Shown here piece by piece: positions 1 to 7,236 of a DNA stretch of 9,600 bases (its first letter is position 1; each line of letters starts with the position of its first letter). The stretch spans positions 1 to 9,600 of the forward strand of contig JAIVHD010000021.1 of assembly GCA_020201235.1 (NCBI GenBank). Reading direction: 5' to 3'. The stretch comes from Lysobacteraceae bacterium (GTDB lineage Bacteria; Pseudomonadota; Gammaproteobacteria; Xanthomonadales; Wenzhouxiangellaceae). The notes under the pieces are model-generated. The model was not told the DNA's origin. It saw only the letters and a program-made list of their open reading frames with translations, and searched no databases. Both the position numbers and the translations under genes were made by a program.

Positions 1-1442
1 CGGATAACCCGCTTGACCGGGGTGCCGGCCGGAATCGTCACATTGGGGCCTGAAAGCTGGTTGATCAGCGCCAGTTGTTCAATGTCGATCACGGAGGGGA
101 ACTGCGAATTGAAGGCGGCAAGCGTCATGGCCCGGCGCGTTCGCACGATCGAAATCCGATCCGGCTGCCGGGCCAGGGCCTTGCGGTCCGTCAGCCTGGC
201 GAAGCTGGCGATGGTTTGCTGGAAGGCCGAATCATAGCCGTCGAATTTCTGCGCGGGTGAGAACGCCAGCAGACGGTAAGTATTCTGGCCGTGGGCAATA
301 AAGGCCGCAGTGCCACCAATCTCGCCGTTCGGAATCTGCGCCTGGAAGCGGCCGCGCACGGCTTGAAGCCCATTGATCGAGCGCTGACTGACGCCGCTGG
401 ATGCCAGGCCTTCCTGGCCGAAGAACTGCCCGGCAGCTTCGGACGGGGCACCGGCGGCCAGTGTCAACTGCACCACCGCATCCTGGTCGGGACTGCCGGC
501 CAGTACGACCTGCGATAGATTCTGTGTCTTCCAGCCTTGTGGGAAGACCAGCCGGAACGCCATGTCCGGGTGCACGAAAACATTGCCCTCGAAATAACCC
601 TGGCGCGGATTCACGCCATGGACCATGCCTTCAATGTAGCCCATGTAGTCGTCCTGCCCGACCCGGGCATTGCCCAGCGGCTGGTCAAGAGCGGCAAGCT
701 GTGCGTCGATACGATAGATGCGTTCGCCAGGCTCGGGGTGACTTGCAAGCCAGCTCGGCAGCGCGCTTGCGCCGGCGAGATTGCCGGCCTGCTGCAACGA
801 CGCGAACACGTTGACCATTTCGCGCACGTCATAGCCGTGATCAAGCGCGTAGCCGAACCCGAGATCGTCGGCCTGTCGCTCCGCATCCCGGCTGTAGCTG
901 AGAAACAGTAGCGACAAGCCGCTGGCGGCCATGTCGCTGAACTGGGCCAGTTCGGGACTGAGTATGCTGCCCACGCCCAGCCCAATTTGGGCGACCTGGG
1001 CGCGGGTCATCATGGCGACCGAGTGGCGCGCCGTCACGTGACCGATCTCGTGCCCCAACACGCTGACCAGTTCGGCCTCGCTGCCCATCAGGCCCATCAT
1101 GCCGCGGGTAACGAAAATGGGGCCGCCGGGAAATGCGAACGCGTTCGGCGTCGGGTCATCGAGCACCGTGAACGACCATGGAATATCAGGACGCTCCGAG
1201 TCGCGGGCCAGGTTCATGCCAAGTCCTTGAACGTAACTCTGGAGGGCATCGTCTTCCACCAGCCCGATGGATTGGCGAACGCTCTCGGCACCCTGGGCAC
1301 CCATGGCAATTTCCTGGTTTTCGCTGACCAGAACAAACTCGCGGTCGCCGCTGACCGGATTGACGGCGCAACCCTGCATCAATACAAATCCAAGCGCGAC
1401 AGCGCTCAGGTTCCAGATTTGTCGATTGGATGGAAATTTCAT
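1..1442 (-). CDS. M48-family zinc metalloprotease lipoprotein (3' end cut by window edge)
   Basis: This is a predicted periplasmic, membrane-anchored metalloprotease of the Ste24/HtpX-like M48 family, whose members degrade misfolded envelope proteins. The reading frame from the ATG at 1442-1440 stays open to the left edge, giving 480 codons in the window. A hydrophobic stretch at residues 12-22 precedes a lipobox-like MQGC (Cys25). The M(-3) and Q(-2) make it a non-canonical lipobox, but the following AVNPVSGDREF matches the usual start of M48 lipoproteins. The zinc motif HEIGH is at residues 131-135 (bases 1052-1038). The third ligand is Glu188 in SYSRDAERQAD, and an SHPEP..R motif follows, all as in the family. 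The C-terminal half is a separate domain without the TPR repeats of BepA, and it ends near PAGTPVKRVI, so little is probably missing. No good Shine-Dalgarno precedes the start, but no other in-frame start lies within about 30 bases upstream. Family assignment is firm; the substrate is unknown. Confidence 0.93.
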   Translation of the reverse strand, partial: MKFPSNRQIWNLSAVALGFVLMQGCAVNPVSGDREFVLVSENQEIAMGAQGAESVRQSIGLVEDDALQSYVQGLGMNLARDSERPDIPWSFTVLDDPTPNAFAFPGGPIFVTRGMMGLMGSEAELVSVLGHEIGHVTARHSVAMMTRAQVAQIGLGVGSILSPELAQFSDMAASGLSLLFLSYSRDAERQADDLGFGYALDHGYDVREMVNVFASLQQAGNLAGASALPSWLASHPEPGERIYRIDAQLAALDQPLGNARVGQDDYMGYIEGMVHGVNPRQGYFEGNVFVHPDMAFRLVFPQGWKTQNLSQVVLAGSPDQDAVVQLTLAAGAPSEAAGQFFGQEGLASSGVSQRSINGLQAVRGRFQAQIPNGEIGGTAAFIAHGQNTYRLLAFSPAQKFDGYDSAFQQTIASFARLTDRKALARQPDRISIVRTRRAMTLAAFNSQFPSVIDIEQLALINQLSGPNVTIPAGTPVKRVI

Positions 1443-1760
1443 GATTCGGCGGGCTCGGGCCGCGGCAACTTGATTGGATGGACAAATAATTTACCGCCGA
1501 CCGCTGCGGCTGTCGGTACGCTGCCGTACGTAAAGCAGGCTCGCGAAAAGAATCATCGACGAGTAAAGCGACGGTATGACGATCAATCCAGGCGATGGCG
1601 GTCGATCAATCGGACAGCGTAATCGCTGTCGGGCGAGACAAAACCCCAGGGGCGGCTGCCGATTCAACCGCGATGACGAACGCAATGCCGTCACTCTCCC
1701 GGATCCGTCTCGGTCGTTGCTCAATTTCGCGCCGAGCGCCCGGGTCAATGGGGTGCATGG
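1443..1760. other. 318 bp intergenic stretch without a convincing gene
   Basis: This stretch lies between the end of the restriction endonuclease gene and the start of the M48 protease gene, both read leftward. It holds a candidate promoter for the protease (1488-1516) and a CCGCGG site at 1460-1465. An 85-codon minus-strand frame (1491-1748) begins with TTG, is rich in Arg and Ser, has no recognisable domain and no start signal that I can see, so I do not call it a gene. Short inverted repeats occur (CCGAC/GTCGG around 1497-1516, GTACG/CGTAC around 1516-1530), but none has a T-tract typical of an intrinsic terminator. The stretch may be the old upstream region of the protease gene left after the restriction cassette entered; that is inference. 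Confidence 0.6.
1488..1516 (-). promoter_or_regulatory. Candidate sigma-70-type promoter for the M48 protease gene
   Basis: Read on the minus strand, CCGACA (bases 1516-1511, four of six matches to TTGACA) is followed after exactly 17 bases by TAAATT (bases 1493-1488, four of six matches to TATAAT). The expected transcript start would be near 1481, leaving a leader of about 40 bases before the protease ATG. The AT-rich patch stands out from its GC-rich surroundings. The match is moderate and rests on sequence alone. Confidence 0.35.
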
Positions 1761-2378
1761 TCAACCAATTGGCATGGAGCGCAGGTGTTCGAGTACCTCA
1801 AGCTCGATCTGTTCGGCGGTTTCATCCCGGGGTTTGCATTTTTCGGCCCAGGCGCGCCCAGGGTGCAGGACATCCCATCGCGGACGCAGTCCCGCGTGGC
1901 GTCCCTTGCCGGGGTCATGGTTGCCAAAACCGTCGATCAGGTGGTTCCATAGCGGGCTGAAGTGGGCGATTAGCAAGGATTCCGCCAGGGGAATCCAGAT
2001 ATCGTCCACCACGAGATAGCGGACAAAGAAGCGCTCGAGGTCTAGATTTGATGCTTCCTGGATGGATCGGGCATGCTCGCCCAGGCGGGAATACAAAACG
2101 CTTCCGGCTGGAGCTTCTAGCGAGCCACCCTTGCGCGAGCCCTTTGGCACCGCCTTGCCTACATAGATAGGTGCCTCGAAGCAGCCTTCTTGATTGGCTT
2201 GGGCCAGCGGCGTGTACGCTGGAAAGTCTCCGGAATAGTAGATCACATAGATCCCCGCACCCTGGAACCGCTCTAATTGCCCGAGGCTGCAGGGCTCGCG
2301 AGCAAGCAACTGCCGGCCTACACTCTCGCCAAGCTGCCGCTTGTCGAGCGGGTTAAAGGGCACGACACGATCGTTCAT
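1761..2378 (-). CDS. GIY-YIG type II restriction endonuclease, Eco29kI family
   Basis: This 205-residue protein should cut unmethylated DNA as the restriction half of a type II system. It matches the Eco29kI family (R.Eco29kI, about 214 residues, cuts CCGCGG) along its whole length. The motif RFQGAGIYVIYYSG holds Tyr44 and APIYVGKAVPKG holds Tyr72, the two GIY-YIG strands. Arg98 and His102 sit in SRLGEH, Glu133 in LAESLL and Asn145 in PLWNHLIDGFGNHDPG. Spacings Arg-x3-His and Glu-x11-Asn equal those I recall for Eco29kI (R104/H108, E142/N154), and the C-terminal WDVLHPGRAWAEKC is also a family signature. All expected catalytic residues are present, so it should be active. The ATG overlaps the methyltransferase stop (ATGA, 2378-2375), with GGAG at 2388-2385 six bases upstream of the start. 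The overlap implies translational coupling, making nuclease expression depend on the methylase message. The CCGCGG specificity is inferred from the family only. Confidence 0.93.
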   Translation of the reverse strand: MNDRVVPFNPLDKRQLGESVGRQLLAREPCSLGQLERFQGAGIYVIYYSGDFPAYTPLAQANQEGCFEAPIYVGKAVPKGSRKGGSLEAPAGSVLYSRLGEHARSIQEASNLDLERFFVRYLVVDDIWIPLAESLLIAHFSPLWNHLIDGFGNHDPGKGRHAGLRPRWDVLHPGRAWAEKCKPRDETAEQIELEVLEHLRSMPIG

Positions 2379-3601
2379 GCCCGTCTCCGTTCGAGTTCAG
2401 GGACGATTGCCCGTAATTTTGCCAGGACAAGTTTTTCGGCAACCGAGCTTGCCACCACGCGCGCGAGTGGAACCGGGACGGCGTTGCCGAGCTGGCGCAT
2501 GATTTCAGACCAGGATCCCTGCAAATCGTAGCCATCCGGAAAACCCTGAAGCCGTGCAGCCTCGCGCGCCGTGAAGTAGCGCACCTGGCCACTACCGCGC
2601 ACCATCATGTTTTCGCCGCCAGGGACACCATGGTCGCCCGCCTTCAGTGTCTTGGCGGGCAGGTCGAGGGGGCTGCCCGTGTGGCCAGGGTACGGACGAG
2701 CGCCATCCTGGAATTTGTGGTTCAAAAATATTTTGGAACCCGCGTTGCGCGGATCCGGAAGATCGCGCAATGCATCGCGAACGGTCCTCCAGGGAAGGCC
2801 GTCGGGGGGGAATAACAATAACCCGTCGTTCAATTTCGAGATTCGATTTCGGACCGCTTCCGGTGGCGCGGGTACTCGGCACGCAGGGATTCCGTGGCGA
2901 TCCCAGTAGCGCCCGGTGATCCACTGTTCGTACAGAAGGGCATCACGATTGTGACTGGGCCTGGGAAAGGACCAGTCAATTCCAAGGCCGCGCTTGAATC
3001 CGACAATAAATACGCGTTCCCGGCGTTGCGGACAACCGTAGTCGGCCGCATTGACCAGAGTAGGGACAACGTTGTAGACCAGCTCTCCGGCGGTTGTGCC
3101 GTTCGAGGTTTTGACCTCCTGCAGCCTTTCGAAGTGATTGCGCCAGCACTCGTGGTTTCCGCGCGGGCGGTTGGGAAACTCGAGCCGAAGCAGAATGTAT
3201 TGGTAGTAGTTGGCGAAACCGGGTCGGGTCAGGCCCTTGACATTTTCAAAGATGAAAGCCGAGGGTTGCAGCGCGCGGACCACATCGATCGCGGCCGGAA
3301 ACATGTCGCGCTTGTCATCATGGGCGGTGTGTTTACCGGCCATCGAGAATGGTTGGCAGGGCGGCCCGCCGGCGATCAGATCGATCGGTGTGCCGATTTT
3401 GTTCCAGTCAAATTCCCGAACGTCTCCTTCATGGATGGGCCAATCGCCCACGAGCGGAAACCCGCGGGCGCGATTGTGACGCATGGTTTGGCAGGCCCAA
3501 CGATCCCATTCGACAACCGCTTGGCTCTGGAATCCGGCCAGCGAGACCCCCATCGCCAGTCCTCCGGCACCCGCGAAAAGTTCAACCGACTTCAAAGTCA
3601 C
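2375..3601 (-). CDS. C5-cytosine DNA methyltransferase of a type II R-M system
   Basis: This 408-residue enzyme transfers a methyl group from S-adenosylmethionine to carbon 5 of cytosine and should protect the host from the downstream endonuclease. The family motifs appear in order: motif I ELFAGAGGLAMG (7-18, cofactor binding), motif IV GGPPCQPFS (78-86, catalytic Cys82), motif VI FENVKG (118-123), motif VIII QRRERVFIVG (192-201), motif IX REAARLQGFPD (346-356) and motif X QLGNAVPVPLA (370-380). The target-recognition region lies roughly at 210-340. Length and motif set indicate an intact enzyme. I chose the GTG start at 3601 because AGGAGG lies six bases upstream and the protein then begins two residues before the conserved first strand. 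The start overlaps the stop of the vsr remnant (GTGA). Together with its endonuclease partner it forms an Eco29kI-like pair, although in Eco29kI, as I recall, the nuclease gene comes first. GC content is visibly below that of the flanking genes, suggesting transfer. Confidence 0.95.
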   Translation of the reverse strand: MTLKSVELFAGAGGLAMGVSLAGFQSQAVVEWDRWACQTMRHNRARGFPLVGDWPIHEGDVREFDWNKIGTPIDLIAGGPPCQPFSMAGKHTAHDDKRDMFPAAIDVVRALQPSAFIFENVKGLTRPGFANYYQYILLRLEFPNRPRGNHECWRNHFERLQEVKTSNGTTAGELVYNVVPTLVNAADYGCPQRRERVFIVGFKRGLGIDWSFPRPSHNRDALLYEQWITGRYWDRHGIPACRVPAPPEAVRNRISKLNDGLLLFPPDGLPWRTVRDALRDLPDPRNAGSKIFLNHKFQDGARPYPGHTGSPLDLPAKTLKAGDHGVPGGENMMVRGSGQVRYFTAREAARLQGFPDGYDLQGSWSEIMRQLGNAVPVPLARVVASSVAEKLVLAKLRAIVPELERRRA

Positions 3602-3847
3602 TTGTGCCCTCCTGAAAGAAATACGCGCACCCTATGCCGGACTCGTTCCAGGCCCGAGAGTTCGCAACCCCAAATCACCGACTCCAGACGCGGAAAGATC
3701 AGATCCAGAGTACGTGGCAACTCTCGGACGTGCAAACGATACCGGAATCCGCGTTCGTGGACAAGTCGAAAGTAATTCATTAGACAGGTACATCCTGAAG
3801 ATGCCCGGCGCAATCTGCGCGGTGCGTTTTAAAAGCAGGGACTTCAA
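3598..3847 (-). pseudogene. vsr-like T:G mismatch endonuclease remnant, frameshifted and internally deleted
   Basis: Intact Vsr proteins (about 140-150 residues) nick beside T:G mismatches left by deamination of 5-methylcytosine and are often encoded beside C5 methyltransferases. Here the minus-strand frame from 3780 reads FRLVHERGFRYRLHVREL then PRTLDLIFPRLESVI, matching the Vsr segment around its catalytic aspartate (the D in TLDLIF). It then passes directly to WGCELSGLERVRHRVRVF, which resembles the Vsr C-terminus (consensus VWECEL..LER...R...FL). The conserved middle, HGCFWH and the following 50 or so residues, is absent. Upstream, a different frame (from about 3847) carries a weak match to the Vsr N-terminus (AxGI followed by ELL at family-like spacing), implying a frameshift near 3768. 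The frame ends with TGA overlapping the methyltransferase GTG. A roughly 70-residue product could be made but should be inactive. Assignment rests on motif recognition. Confidence 0.72.
3608..3613 (-). promoter_or_regulatory. Strong Shine-Dalgarno (AGGAGG) for the methyltransferase GTG start
   Basis: The minus strand reads AGGAGG, then six bases, then GTG. This fixes the methyltransferase start at 3601. The site lies inside the last codons of the vsr remnant (Ser-Gly-Gly), so the methylase ribosome binding site depends on preservation of that end of the dead gene. Confidence 0.85.
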
Positions 3848-3909
3848 GACTCATTGTGGGCATTTAATCTTTAGTATTCATGACGCCTGTCTCTTTGGTA
3901 GCCAGGGGT
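3848..3909. other. 62 bp junction between addA-like gene and the restriction cassette
   Basis: This short, relatively AT-rich stretch follows the TAA of the helicase gene (3912-3910). I see no convincing hairpin with a T-tract, no tRNA end and no duplicated attachment-like sequence. It is the likely right-hand boundary of the acquired restriction-modification cassette and should hold its promoter, but no sequence matches a promoter consensus well enough to call. Confidence 0.45.
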
Positions 3910-6900
3910 TTATTCGACCTCCTGCAACACCCCATGGCGCGGCAAGTAGAGTGCGGTCTTGATATTGGTTTCGCCCATCTGCTCGAACAATTTGCGGTAC
4001 AGGCCGAGCTGGGCTTGGTAGCGCGCGGCTTCCTCGGCGACGAAGCCTTCGAGGTCGCCGCCTTCGTGGTAGCCGGATTTGTAGTCGATGATCCAGCGGG
4101 TGCCGTGCTGGTCGATGAAGCTGCGGTCGATCACGGCGTTGACCAGCTTGCCGTCGAGCATGCCGGTAAGCGCGAGTTCGCAGGCAGCGTCGCGGTGCCG
4201 GTTGCTTAGAATCCAGCGGCCGGTGTCGCTGGAAAGCGTGTTTTCGAAGGCTTTGGTGATCCGTTCCGTGGCCGGGTCCAGCAGTTCGGGTCCGGTGCCG
4301 ATGGCGCGCAGCAGGCGCGGGATGCGACCGGCGAGTTCACGTTGTTGCTGGCGGTCCAGGTTTTCGACACCGATGGTGCCGACCCGCTCCAGCAGGCGGT
4401 GCAGTACGGTGCCGGTGCGGCGTGCCTGGACACCGGCCCAATTGAATTCGATTTCAACTTCGCGCTCGGCGGCGGGCATGGACGGCGTCCAGTCCAGCGT
4501 CGTGCCGATCGGGACCTGCCAGTCGCGTGGTACGCGCCGCAGGGATTGATCGGGCATGCTTACTGCGGCTGCGTGCGTGATCCCGGGGTCCGATTCGAGC
4601 GAGCCCTCCAGCGCGCTGATGAACTGGTGGCCGGCGCAGGGCCAAAGAATTTCGAGCAGGCTTGCCCGGGCCGGCTTGATCGCGTCGCGTTGCGGGTCCA
4701 GAACCCCGCTGACGATCAATTGGCTCCGGGCGCGGGTGGCGGCGACGTAGAGCAGGCGCTGGTTCTCGAACGCGTTGCGCATTTGTTGTTCGGCCCGGAT
4801 CAGTTCGATCAAGGGCGTGTTGTCCGGCTGCCAGGCTGCGCGCAGCGGGCTGAGCAGGACTTGTTCGCCGCCGTGCTCGGGCGTGAACGGCAACCAGTAC
4901 AGCAGTTCTTGATCGGACCCGCCGCTGCCGCGGTTGAGGCCCGGCAGCACCACCAGGTCCCATTCCAGGCCCTTGGCACCGTGCATGGTCAGGATCTCCA
5001 GCTTGACCGATTTGTCCGGCGGGTCGCCGGCGGTGAATTGTTGTTGCAGCAGTTCTTCGAGGTCGTTCCAGTCATCGAGCAGGTCCTGGTTTTCGGCGGC
5101 TTCCAGCGTGTCCAGCAGCAACCGGGCCTCGTTGCCATCCGACCCCGGGTTTTGCAGGCAATGCCAGCCGCCCAGCCGCTGCCAGGCACCTTCCACCCGG
5201 TCGCGCAATGAGCGGCGTCCGGCCAGCGCCCGGGCCTGTTGCAGGGCCTTAAACACCGCTTCGGCCCGGGCCCCGGCTTCAGGGGTCAGGCGCTGCAAGG
5301 CGTGCGCATCGAGCGGATCGGCACCGTCACCTGAGAGTGCGTGCAGGTCGGCCAGCGTCAGTCCGCAGAGCGGTGAGCGCAGCACCGCCAGTAGCGCGGT
5401 CCGGTCGGCCGGAAAGCGGATCGCGCGGGCCAGCGCGAGCAGATCCTGGACCACCGGACGGGCCATCAGCGGGTCGAGTTTTAGCGCCCTGAAGGCGATG
5501 CCGTGGGTCTGCAAGGCCGGCAGGATGTCGGCCAGGTGGCTTCTGGCGCGAACAATGATTGCGGCTTTGTATTCCGGGTCGTCGGCATGTTCGGCCAGCG
5601 CCTGGCGGATGCGCAGTGCGATGGCTTCGGCCTCTTGCTGGCCGTCGGCGTGGGCCAGCGCCTCGACCCGGCCGCCCGGGCCGAGACCGGCGCTGGAACG
5701 GGCATAGGCGACCGCGCCGGCGGCGATGTCCTCGGTTACCGGAAAGGCCGGGCCGAGTGTGTCGTTGACCCAGTCGACGATTTCGGAGGCCGAGCGAAAG
5801 TTCTGGTCGAGCTTCAGCGATTCGAGCTCCAGGCCGGCCAGGCCGTGGTCGCGGGTGCGCATGAACAGGCCAACCTCGGCTTCGCGGAAGCGGTAGATCG
5901 ATTGCATCGGGTCGCCGACGACAAACAGCGTACGGCCGTCGCCGCGCTGCCAGCCGTGGGTGAGCTTTTCGAGCAGGTAAAACTGGGCCCAGTTGGTATC
6001 CTGGTATTCGTCGACCAGAATATGCGAAATACGATTGTCGAGATACAGCCCGAGGTCGCTGAAGCCCGAGTCCTCATCGCCCAGGCCCTGCAGCGCGGCC
6101 CGGCTGAGGCCGGTGAAATCAGTTTGCCCGGATTCGGCGAACACCAGCTCGAGCTCGGCCGCGGCGCGCTCCAGCACCTTGATCAGGGCTTGCAGCGTGC
6201 GCCATTCGTCTTCATCGTAGCGCGGTTGCGGCAGGCCGCGCGCGCGCTGTAACAGGTCGGCCAGGGCCTCTTGCCCGGCCAGAGAACCAAGCAGCTCGCC
6301 GAAACGCGCCTTCTGGTCGGTTTTTGGCGGAAACCCGGTGGTGATGGAGATCGATTTGCGCCAGGTCCCGGCCTGGGTCAGGAACGCTTCGGCGATGGCT
6401 TGCCATTGCGGCAGGAAGTCGGGTTCTGGCGGCGGCAGCCCATGATGCCCAGCAAAGTTGCAAATCCCGGATGCCCGGCCCTGGCCGTTGAGCGTATCGG
6501 CGGCAAAGTTCATCAGGTGCGCGACTTCGTCACCGGTGCTGTGGATGCCCGCCAGTGCGTGGTCGAGTGCCGCGCGCGTCTTGGCCAGTGTTTCGAGCAC
6601 GATCGTGTGCAAAACCTGTTCAAACGCGCGCCGCTCGGGCTGGCCGGTCACACCCAGCGCGCGCAGCCATTGCTCGCGCTTGGCCAGTAGCGAAACCAGC
6701 AGATCCTCGATGTCTTGAGTGCGGTGATCACGCCACAGCAGCAGCGCTTCGAGATCGCTCGACAGTTCGTCGCCTTCGAGTGCTTCAAGCACCCGGCGGG
6801 CCGCGCGCCGATAAAGTGCGGTGGTGTTGTCGGCCGGCTGCGGCACGGGCCCGAGACGGCTGGCGACCGGCATGCTGCGCGCCAGGTAATGGCTGAAGCT

Positions 6901-7236
6901 GTCGATCGTGCGAATCATCAGCCGCTGCGGGTTGGCAGCCAGGTTCCAGCGCCCGGCCTTTTCGGCAACGGCGCGCGCCGTTGCCAGCGCACCCTGTTCG
7001 TGCGGCGCGTTGGTCTCAAAACCGGGCTCGAGAAAACGCAGCACGCGCTCGCGCATTTCGGTCGCAGCCTTGCGCGTGAAGGTCATTGCCAGGATTTCCT
7101 CCGGCTCCTGGACCCGGTTGAGCAAGGCCAGAAAACGCTCGACCAGCAGCGTCGTCTTGCCCGAGCCGGCTGGTGCCTGGACGATCACCGAGCGGCTTGG
7201 GTCGACCGCCAACAGGCGTTGCTCGCGGTCGCTCAT
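3910..7236 (-). CDS. AddA/RecB-like UvrD-family helicase with C-terminal nuclease
   Basis: This 1108-residue protein is the helicase-nuclease subunit of an AddAB-type complex, which resects DNA double-strand ends for homologous recombination in the cytoplasm. Superfamily-1 helicase motifs run in order: Walker A QAPAGSGKTT (20-29), motif Ia AMTFTRKAATEMR, motif II DEYQDT (409-414), motif III VVGDPMQSIYRFREAE, motif IV DQNFRSASE, motif V LTMHGAKGLEWD (about 750) and motif VI LLYVAATRAR (about 830). The C-terminal RecB-type nuclease has a GTVLHRLLE histidine motif, AVIDRSF (Asp1037), IIDYKSG (Asp1051, Lys1053) and QAQLGLY, so both activities look intact. The open frame extends to 7485, but I chose the ATG at 7236: it makes an ATGA overlap with the upstream AddB-like gene, has GGAG eight bases before it, and places Walker A about 20 residues from the start as in the family. 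It is co-transcribed with the AddB-like gene. The symbol addA is plausible but left blank because this proteobacterial branch is named inconsistently. Confidence 0.95.
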   Translation of the reverse strand: MSDREQRLLAVDPSRSVIVQAPAGSGKTTLLVERFLALLNRVQEPEEILAMTFTRKAATEMRERVLRFLEPGFETNAPHEQGALATARAVAEKAGRWNLAANPQRLMIRTIDSFSHYLARSMPVASRLGPVPQPADNTTALYRRAARRVLEALEGDELSSDLEALLLWRDHRTQDIEDLLVSLLAKREQWLRALGVTGQPERRAFEQVLHTIVLETLAKTRAALDHALAGIHSTGDEVAHLMNFAADTLNGQGRASGICNFAGHHGLPPPEPDFLPQWQAIAEAFLTQAGTWRKSISITTGFPPKTDQKARFGELLGSLAGQEALADLLQRARGLPQPRYDEDEWRTLQALIKVLERAAAELELVFAESGQTDFTGLSRAALQGLGDEDSGFSDLGLYLDNRISHILVDEYQDTNWAQFYLLEKLTHGWQRGDGRTLFVVGDPMQSIYRFREAEVGLFMRTRDHGLAGLELESLKLDQNFRSASEIVDWVNDTLGPAFPVTEDIAAGAVAYARSSAGLGPGGRVEALAHADGQQEAEAIALRIRQALAEHADDPEYKAAIIVRARSHLADILPALQTHGIAFRALKLDPLMARPVVQDLLALARAIRFPADRTALLAVLRSPLCGLTLADLHALSGDGADPLDAHALQRLTPEAGARAEAVFKALQQARALAGRRSLRDRVEGAWQRLGGWHCLQNPGSDGNEARLLLDTLEAAENQDLLDDWNDLEELLQQQFTAGDPPDKSVKLEILTMHGAKGLEWDLVVLPGLNRGSGGSDQELLYWLPFTPEHGGEQVLLSPLRAAWQPDNTPLIELIRAEQQMRNAFENQRLLYVAATRARSQLIVSGVLDPQRDAIKPARASLLEILWPCAGHQFISALEGSLESDPGITHAAAVSMPDQSLRRVPRDWQVPIGTTLDWTPSMPAAEREVEIEFNWAGVQARRTGTVLHRLLERVGTIGVENLDRQQQRELAGRIPRLLRAIGTGPELLDPATERITKAFENTLSSDTGRWILSNRHRDAACELALTGMLDGKLVNAVIDRSFIDQHGTRWIIDYKSGYHEGGDLEGFVAEEAARYQAQLGLYRKLFEQMGETNIKTALYLPRHGVLQEVE

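Noticed and set aside
1497..1530. Small inverted repeats that might form a terminator
   Set aside because: Stems are about five base pairs, no T-tract follows on either strand, and they overlap the candidate protease promoter.
1491..1748. 85-codon minus-strand frame between the endonuclease and the protease
   Set aside because: TTG start, no visible ribosome binding site, low-complexity Arg/Ser composition and no recognisable domain.
2894..3775. Plus-strand 293-codon frame opposite the methyltransferase
   Set aside because: It is antisense to the complete methyltransferase with all motifs in order and spans its gene boundary and the vsr remnant. No domain is recognisable.
3598..3813. The 71-codon frame before the methyltransferase as an intact small gene, such as a controller protein
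   Set aside because: No helix-turn-helix pattern is visible, and its two halves match separate parts of Vsr, so a remnant explains it better.
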